Assembly (NCBI GenBank): GCA_037968555.1
Contig: JBBKVS010000238.1
Location: 1-11,219, forward strand
DNA length: 11,219 bases
Source of the DNA: JAWXBM01 sp037968555
Lineage (GTDB): Bacteria > Pseudomonadota > Gammaproteobacteria > Xanthomonadales > SZUA-36
Direction of reading: 5' to 3'
Shown here: in pieces, positions 6,598 to 11,219 of the stretch
Layout: every line of letters begins with the position of its first letter
Position numbering within the stretch: position 1 is the stretch's first letter
The notes under the pieces: model-generated
Told to the model about the DNA's origin: nothing
What the model saw: the letters and a program-made list of their open reading frames with translations, nothing else
The model's database searches: none
Program-made: the position numbers and the translations under genes

Positions 6598-6642
6598 TGT
6601 ATAGCAGTAATAGCAGCGGATTCCTGATGGATCGGGCTTTGC

Positions 6643-7557
6643 TTAATAAATTTCGGCTATCATGCAACGCAAACTTCCACCGGCTTTTTCAATTTCGTCC
6701 AAAGGTGCCGAATGGATACGAAAACCCCACGATTCCAATAACCGCCTGCTGGAAAGCCGCAATGCATCGGCGGCGGTTTGACTCATAAACAAGTCGTTGT
6801 AATTCAGGGCGATGCAATTGCCCGCAAAGGCATCTTTTTCAGCCTGATCCAGATACAAGACCTGCCCCTCGTATACCGCTGCCAGAGCTCGGGTGAATCC
6901 TGCATCTGTTATGGACTGTTCGTGCACAACACAGGCGCGGCTGGCCAGCACAGCGAGAATGACGTTGGTGTGGTATTCACTTTTCGCCAGATCAAACTGC
7001 AAAGTACAGCGCAGATCAAAAGCCTCATGCATGGCTTTGACGCCCGGCTCATCTACCCGGCTCGACATGCCGCAATAGCCAATTCGCCTTGCACGGTCCA
7101 GCACCAAGGCACCGGTCAGCTCGGCGACACAGTCCTGTTGGGAAAGATCTACCAGTTCATAACCACCGCTGGTGAAATAACTGCGTATATCCTTGCGAGT
7201 GGCCTCCCTTTGACGGCTGGGGTGCAGCATGTGGCCGACAATCAATCGGCCCGGAATGGTTGCAAAAACATTATTCGGAAACACGTCATCCGGTGTCTCG
7301 GCATTGCCGGCAAAGCTTTTTACTGCAACACCACATTCGCGTATCACCGACACCAGTTGGATGTACTGCTCCATGGCCCTGTCCGAGTCAGCCTGGCGGG
7401 CAACATTCATGTACAGGTTGTCACTGGCGGACTCGGTATTAACCTGGAAATCCAACGGCTCCACCATGAAAACTCCCAGTGGAACACCCGGAGAATCCGG
7501 CTTAAATTCGCCTTGGTGCCATTCACCTATAAACCAGTTGATGTCGCGCGTAATCAT
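6643..7557 (-). CDS. Arginine deiminase/amidinotransferase-superfamily hydrolase (CtlX-like)
   Basis: The 304-residue protein belongs to the guanidine-modifying enzyme superfamily, nearest to the arginine-deiminase-related or CtlX (citrulline hydrolase) group. Landmarks: FMVEPLDFQVN (30-40), matching the substrate-binding start of that group; DDVFPNNVFA (90-99) with an active-site Asp; Glu146 in AELTGALVLDR, where relatives usually have EGTG; His196 in SEYHTNVIL; and the nucleophile Cys298 in GGSLRCMIAEI near the C-terminus. All four catalytic positions appear present. The substrate (citrulline, arginine or a methylated arginine) cannot be settled from sequence. About 25 residues precede the usual start of the family. 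ATG 7557 lies 3 nt after the dusA stop, so the two genes are probably cotranslated. Confidence 0.82.
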   Translation of the reverse strand: MITRDINWFIGEWHQGEFKPDSPGVPLGVFMVEPLDFQVNTESASDNLYMNVARQADSDRAMEQYIQLVSVIRECGVAVKSFAGNAETPDDVFPNNVFATIPGRLIVGHMLHPSRQREATRKDIRSYFTSGGYELVDLSQQDCVAELTGALVLDRARRIGYCGMSSRVDEPGVKAMHEAFDLRCTLQFDLAKSEYHTNVILAVLASRACVVHEQSITDAGFTRALAAVYEGQVLYLDQAEKDAFAGNCIALNYNDLFMSQTAADALRLSSRRLLESWGFRIHSAPLDEIEKAGGSLRCMIAEIY

Positions 7558-7560
7558 GAT

Positions 7561-8562
7561 TCAGGCTGCGTCCTGCTCAAGCTGTAAGGCCAAATAATGC
7601 TGAAACGCCTTGGATAGTAAATGATGATCTGCATCCTGCACATGGGCGTTCTCGGAAATCCAACGGCGCCAGCGCCTGGCTCCTGGCAATCCCTGGAACA
7701 GTCCCAGCATATGCCGGCTGATGTGTTTGACCGGTACACCCAGGGAAACCTGCTTGCGGCAATATTCCTGCATCTGGCCAACAATGTCAGCGCGCTGCAT
7801 TGATTTCTGCTTGTCATCCAGCTGTTGTTGGCATTCAACCAATAGCCAGGGATTGTGGTAAGCCGCTCGGCCCAGCATCACGCCATCCACTTGTTGCAAA
7901 TGTGTTGCAACGTCCGCGACGCTGCCAACCCCGCCGTTCAGGATTATGGTCCAGGCGGGCTGTTCCTTCTTGATCCGATACACCCAATCATAGCGCAGTT
8001 CCGGTATTTCGCGGTTTTCCTTAGGACTCAGTCCTGATAGCCAGGCTTTGCGCGCGTGAACCACAAACAGGTCGCAACCCGATTCAGCAACTATATGCAG
8101 AAAATCGCTGAAGTACTCATAAGTTTCGTGCTCATCCACGCCCAATCTGCACTTCACCGTAATGGGCACATCGGCCACATCCAACATGGCCCGAATGCAA
8201 TCACGCACCAGCTCGGGCTCCAGCATCAGGCAGGCGCCAAATCGGCCTCTTTGTACCCGATCAGAAGGACAGCCCACGTTCAGATTCACCTCATCATAAC
8301 CCCTTGCCTGCGCAATCCGGGTGCAACGTGCCAGATCTTCCGGGTCAGATCCGCCCAACTGCAAGGCCAGCGGATGCTCTTCGGAGTTGAATGCCAGCAA
8401 GTGATCACGATCACCATGCAGAATTGCGCCACTGGTGACCATTTCTGTATACAACAAAGCCTGGGGCGAAAGCAGCCTGTGAAAATAGCGACAATGACGA
8501 TCCGTCCAATCCATCATGGGCGCCACTGCAATGCGGCGGTTTTGTAATTCGATCTTATGCAT
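7561..8562 (-). CDS. dusA: tRNA-dihydrouridine(20/20a) synthase DusA
   Basis: The 333-residue flavoenzyme reduces uridine in the tRNA D-loop with NADPH and FMN. It is a TIM barrel (about 8-245) followed by a helical tRNA-binding domain. DusA-type marks: VAPMMDWTDRHCRYF (12-27), the flavin-contacting LQLGGSDP (67-74), the catalytic Cys98 in NVGCPSDRVQ, Lys137 in TVKCRLG, His169 in VVHARKAWL, and the phosphate-binding NGGVGS and GRAAY. The sequence WTDRHCR and the HARKAWLSGLSPKENR stretch point to DusA rather than DusB or DusC. I start at ATG 8562 (AGG about 5 nt upstream), which gives the usual length; the frame stays open to a TTG at 8670, but the extra 36 residues do not look conserved. The hydrolase gene follows after 3 nt. 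Confidence 0.95.
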   Translation of the reverse strand: MHKIELQNRRIAVAPMMDWTDRHCRYFHRLLSPQALLYTEMVTSGAILHGDRDHLLAFNSEEHPLALQLGGSDPEDLARCTRIAQARGYDEVNLNVGCPSDRVQRGRFGACLMLEPELVRDCIRAMLDVADVPITVKCRLGVDEHETYEYFSDFLHIVAESGCDLFVVHARKAWLSGLSPKENREIPELRYDWVYRIKKEQPAWTIILNGGVGSVADVATHLQQVDGVMLGRAAYHNPWLLVECQQQLDDKQKSMQRADIVGQMQEYCRKQVSLGVPVKHISRHMLGLFQGLPGARRWRRWISENAHVQDADHHLLSKAFQHYLALQLEQDAA

Positions 8563-8777
8563 GCAAACCTGTTGATCTGGCAGGAACATGCCTGCAGCCC
8601 CCGCGATATCGCTGACAAAGCACCAGCGATGAGTAGCAGTATAAATCCCTTGAGCTGGCATCCGCAGCAAAAGACTGCTTTTGTGCAGCAGAGCATTGTT
8701 GCCTGATTGAGTGAAACGCTAAGCAACACCACCATTCAACTACACCCAACCATAGTTTTGCGGAAATTGTGCTGGTA

Positions 8778-8799
8778 ATTAATTAAACAGTTAATTAAT
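8778..8799. promoter_or_regulatory. Probable operator of the TetR-family repressor
   Basis: ATTAATTAA (8778-8786) and TTAATTAAT (8791-8799) are perfect 9-bp inverted arms around ACAG. The 22-bp palindrome ends 8 bp before the repressor ATG and overlaps the likely promoter; the -10 could be TAATAT at 8796-8801. Its size and place fit a TetR-family operator giving autoregulation. AT-rich sequence makes palindromes more likely by chance, which limits certainty. Confidence 0.55.
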
Positions 8800-8807
8800 A
8801 TATAGTC

Positions 8808-9467
8808 ATGAAGAAAACGGACAACAAGAATTCTCGCAGCAAAAGCCCCCGACGCGGCCGGCCGACTGCAGAGAAAAATCAGGATTACCGTCAACTGATT
8901 CTGGACTCGGCAGAACAAGCCTTTGCCAACTCCGGTTTCGATTCGGTTTCACTCAAGGATATCGCAGCACCAGTGGGTATCACCCCAGCCATGATTCACT
9001 ATTACTTCGGCAGCAAAAAATTGTTGTTGGAAAGCGTTGTGGAACAGGCCCTGGAGCCCATGGCGCTGGCCATCCAAACATTAAAGCAGCAGCAGAATGC
9101 AGATATCGAGGAATTTATAAAGCAACTGTTTGCCACTATGCAGCGGCACCCAAACCTGCCTTTGCTGTTGTTCCGACAGGTCTTTTTGCCGGGCAGCCCC
9201 ATGCAGGAGCATTTTGTACAGAAACTGGCACCACGCCTGGGTGGAGCTTTGCCTGAATTAATCAGGCAGGGGCAAAAATCCGGACGAATCAGCCCGGAAT
9301 TGGATCCATCCATTTCTGCCTTGATGGTGATGTCCTTATGTGTTTTCCCGCTGGTTTCAAGGCCACTTTCGGAACCTGTTCTGGGAGTGAAATTTGACCC
9401 GCCTGGCCTGGCAAAGCTACAGAAGCATGTCAGTGGATTTATTCAGGGAGGTTTACAAATCCCATGA
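8808..9467 (+). CDS. TetR-family transcriptional repressor
   Basis: The 219-residue protein has a basic N-terminal tail with RRGRP (15-19), a motif common in TetR proteins that can reach into AT-rich minor groove. The helix-turn-helix follows, with SLKDIAAPVGITPAMIHYYF (48-67) and the GSK linker. The C-terminal part (about 75-215) is the helical ligand and dimer domain and is not recognisably tied to a ligand. It probably represses its own operon, which encodes an exporter; the order regulator, membrane fusion protein, ATPase resembles cecR-ybhG-ybhF of E. coli. No Shine-Dalgarno is visible before ATG 8808, and the likely -10 places the transcript start at or just before the A of the ATG, so the mRNA may be leaderless. 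The 3' end overlaps the next gene by 4 nt. Confidence 0.92.
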   Translation: MKKTDNKNSRSKSPRRGRPTAEKNQDYRQLILDSAEQAFANSGFDSVSLKDIAAPVGITPAMIHYYFGSKKLLLESVVEQALEPMALAIQTLKQQQNADIEEFIKQLFATMQRHPNLPLLLFRQVFLPGSPMQEHFVQKLAPRLGGALPELIRQGQKSGRISPELDPSISALMVMSLCVFPLVSRPLSEPVLGVKFDPPGLAKLQKHVSGFIQGGLQIP

Positions 9468-10444
9468 ACATCAAGAAACAGGATTTGAGCTGGGCAGTCG
9501 CCCTGGTATTGCTGCCGGTTTTGCTTGGCTGTTCCGAGACGGATGAGAACCAGTTGGTGGGCACGCTGGAAAGAGAACGTATCGAACTGCTGGCCGAAAG
9601 CAATGAGCCCATCCTGTCGCGCTATGTACAGGACGGGCAAATGGTAGAAGCGGGTGACCTGATCGTCCAGCAGGACCCAATCCGCGCGCAGGCCAGGCTG
9701 GAACAAAGCCAGGCGCAACGCGATCAATCAGCTGCCCGACTGGCTGAATTACAACGCGGACCCCGCACTGAAGCGATTCAGGAATCCGCAGCCAGGTTGG
9801 CAGCAGCTCAGGCCCAGACCAACAAAGCACGCAACGATCTGAAGCGTGCACAGGAGTTGTTTGCGCAAGGGCTGTCCAGCCAGGCGGTATTGGACCAGGC
9901 TGAGAGTGCGTTCAATACCAATGCTGCAGAAGTAAATGCGCTGCGGCAATCACTGGCCGCTCAACAACATGGAACTACTCTGGAGGAGTTACAACAGGCG
10001 ACTGCAGCATTAAAGGCAGCAAATGCGCAGGTAAGCCTGGCGGAAGTGGACTTGCAACGCAGCCAAATTCATAGCCCGGTCAGTGGCCGCATCGACAAAT
10101 TGCTTTACCAGGTGGGCGAGCGCCCGGCTGCAGGCGCCACGGTCGCGATCATACTGGATGATGCCCGTGTGTATGCACGGGTTTATGTGCCTGCAGCCTT
10201 ACGTGCCGTCATCACTCCGGGCAAAGAACTGAATGTAATACCGGATGGAGTTTCAGAGCCGCTTGTTGGAGTAGTGCGCTGGGTTTCAGCCGATGCCACT
10301 TTTACGCCCTATTTTGCGCTCACAGAATATGATCGCTCGCGGCTGAGCTACCTGGCTGAAATTGATTTGCCAGCTGCCGCAGCAGAGCTTCCTTCTGGTC
10401 TGCCGCTCAGCGTGCCTGTAGCCGGGTTGGCAACTGATCCATGA
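9464..10444 (+). CDS. HlyD-family membrane fusion protein, predicted lipoprotein (YbhG-like)
   Basis: The 326-residue periplasmic adaptor of an ABC exporter begins with a lipoprotein signal peptide ending in VLLGC, so Cys23 is the predicted lipidated residue. The first lipoyl half lies around RYVQDGQMVEAGDLIVQQDP (53-72). A long Ala/Gln-rich coiled-coil hairpin spans about 73-205, and the second lipoyl half is HSPVSGRIDKLLYQVGE. Beta-barrel strands follow. The hairpin should contact an outer-membrane channel such as TolC, which is not encoded here. Its ATG lies in the repressor stop (ATGA), with GGAGG about 12 nt upstream, and its own stop overlaps the ATPase start in the same manner. The substrate of the pump is unknown. 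Confidence 0.92.
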   Translation: MNIKKQDLSWAVALVLLPVLLGCSETDENQLVGTLERERIELLAESNEPILSRYVQDGQMVEAGDLIVQQDPIRAQARLEQSQAQRDQSAARLAELQRGPRTEAIQESAARLAAAQAQTNKARNDLKRAQELFAQGLSSQAVLDQAESAFNTNAAEVNALRQSLAAQQHGTTLEELQQATAALKAANAQVSLAEVDLQRSQIHSPVSGRIDKLLYQVGERPAAGATVAIILDDARVYARVYVPAALRAVITPGKELNVIPDGVSEPLVGVVRWVSADATFTPYFALTEYDRSRLSYLAEIDLPAAAAELPSGLPLSVPVAGLATDP

Positions 10445-11219
10445 ATGATGACCCCATGGCCGACCTGCCTGAAACTGAGGCTGCCATCAGCGTGCGTGGC
10501 CTGAGCAAATCTTTTGCTTCGGTCAATGCCGTAGTTAACCTGGACCTGGATGTACCTCGTTCCAGTATTTATGGCTTTCTCGGTCCGAATGGCTCGGGCA
10601 AATCAACCACCATCCGCATGATGTGCGGACTGATCTTGCCTACTGCCGGCGACATCCGCGTGCTGGGCTACTCCATCCCAAAAGAGGCTGAAGCATTGCG
10701 CCGGAAAGTAGGTTACATGACGCAGAAGTTTTCGCTGTACGAAGACCTGACTGCGCAGCAGAACCTGGATTTCATTGCCAGCATTTACAACCTGACACGC
10801 AACCAACGCAAAAGGCGCTTTGCAGAAGTAACGGAGCGTTTTGAACTGGCGCGCTTCCTGCCACAGCTCGCCGGCTCGCTCAGCGGGGGACAAAAGCAGC
10901 GCCTGGCATTGGCCGCCGCCACCCTGCACGAACCAGAGTTGCTATTCCTGGATGAGCCGACCAGCGCGGTCGATCCTGAAAACCGTCGTGCTTTCTGGGA
11001 AACCCTGTTTGACCTGGTCAGTGAAGGCACGACCATTCTGGTATCCACACACTACATGGACGAAGCCGAGCGTTGCCACGAATTGGCCATTCTGGATCGC
11101 GGTGAGCTGGTGGCCCAGGGTAGTCCGGCCCAGTTGTCGAAAGATATTGCGGCACAAGTGCTGCTGATCACCGCAGATCATCCACGGCGAGTAAGCAAAG
11201 CGCTGGAAGATGAGGATTT
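10441..11219 (+). CDS. ABC exporter ATPase, partial (YbhF-like; C-terminus off the right edge)
   Basis: At least 259 codons are visible and the frame is still open at the window end. The nucleotide-binding domain has Walker A GPNGSGKST (48-56), the Q-loop Gln95 in YMTQKFSLYEDLT, signature LSGGQ (147-151), Walker B LLFLDEP (167-173), a D-loop SAVD (175-178) and the switch His204. GPNGSGKSTTIRMMCGL and GYMTQKFSLYEDLT resemble ATPases of ABC-2 type drug and polysaccharide exporters, and the second half of E. coli YbhF in particular. YbhF has two ATPase domains in one chain; this gene cannot be judged single or double because it is cut. ATG 10441 shares ATGA with the preceding stop; ATG 10456 is an alternative start. 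ABC-2 permease genes probably follow. Confidence 0.93.
   Translation, partial: MNDDPMADLPETEAAISVRGLSKSFASVNAVVNLDLDVPRSSIYGFLGPNGSGKSTTIRMMCGLILPTAGDIRVLGYSIPKEAEALRRKVGYMTQKFSLYEDLTAQQNLDFIASIYNLTRNQRKRRFAEVTERFELARFLPQLAGSLSGGQKQRLALAAATLHEPELLFLDEPTSAVDPENRRAFWETLFDLVSEGTTILVSTHYMDEAERCHELAILDRGELVAQGSPAQLSKDIAAQVLLITADHPRRVSKALEDED

Noticed and set aside
6603..6618. Repeated AGCAGTAAT/AGCAGC as a terminator after the hydrolase gene
   Set aside because: It is an imperfect direct repeat without a stable stem or U-tract.
6449..6667. Minus-strand 72-codon frame between the hydrolase and PepSY genes
   Set aside because: It overlaps the likely operon promoter and the PepSY signal peptide in another frame and has no ribosome-binding site.
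7561..8562. dusA as an integration site of a prophage or island
   Set aside because: dusA is a known target for some integrases, but no integrase, attachment repeat or foreign gene is visible next to it.
8563..8670. Longer DusA reading frame starting at TTG 8670
   Set aside because: The 36 extra residues do not match the family start; ATG 8562 has a ribosome-binding site and gives standard length.

Overview
This is chromosomal sequence of a Gram-negative bacterium, most likely a gammaproteobacterium. The evidence is a PhoP/PhoQ-type two-component pair with a PepSY cistron in front, a DusA-type tRNA dihydrouridine synthase, RmuC and two-domain MazG, a lipoprotein-type membrane fusion protein with an ABC ATPase, and a surface protein ending in an IPTL-CTERM sorting signal. 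I cannot name a genus. There are no rRNA, tRNA, CRISPR, integrase or transposase genes. All genes left of about 8.6 kb are on the minus strand, and everything right of 8.8 kb is on the plus strand.

Layout in minus-strand transcription order (right to left). dusA (8562-7561) is followed after 3 bp by an arginine-deiminase-superfamily hydrolase (7557-6643). Next comes a PepSY exported protein (6522-6295), a PhoP-like regulator (6290-5586) and a PhoQ-like kinase (5589-4198, GTG start, 4-nt overlap). After 59 bp mazG (4138-3293) follows and overlaps rmuC (3300-1918) by 8 nt. Then come two tandem paralogues of an acidic, cysteine-rich secreted protein. The complete downstream-of-rmuC copy (1685-885) ends in IPTL-CTERM and has its own sigma70 promoter and a strong terminator (800-853). 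The second copy (395 to beyond base 1) has its own near-identical promoter and runs off the left edge.

On the plus strand a TetR-family repressor (8808-9467), a lipoprotein membrane fusion protein (9464-10444) and an ABC ATPase (10441 to beyond the right edge) are joined by two ATGA stop/start overlaps. The layout resembles the cecR-ybhGFSR drug/cation export operons. The permease genes are expected just outside the window. An AT-rich inverted repeat directly before the repressor is the probable operator.

The strongest unusual signal is the tandem duplication at the left end. A unit of about 600 bp (promoter, roughly 170-nt leader, signal peptide and first domain) is repeated at an offset of about 1296-1297 bp. 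The mature domain is about 91% identical, but the hydrophobic core of one signal peptide has been almost wholly replaced and carries a lysine. Both leaders keep the same short sequence blocks, including a four-codon mini-ORF. The second regulatory signal of note is a PhoP-box-like direct repeat placed 11 bp upstream of a -10 element before the PepSY-phoP-phoQ cistrons, suggesting autoregulation.
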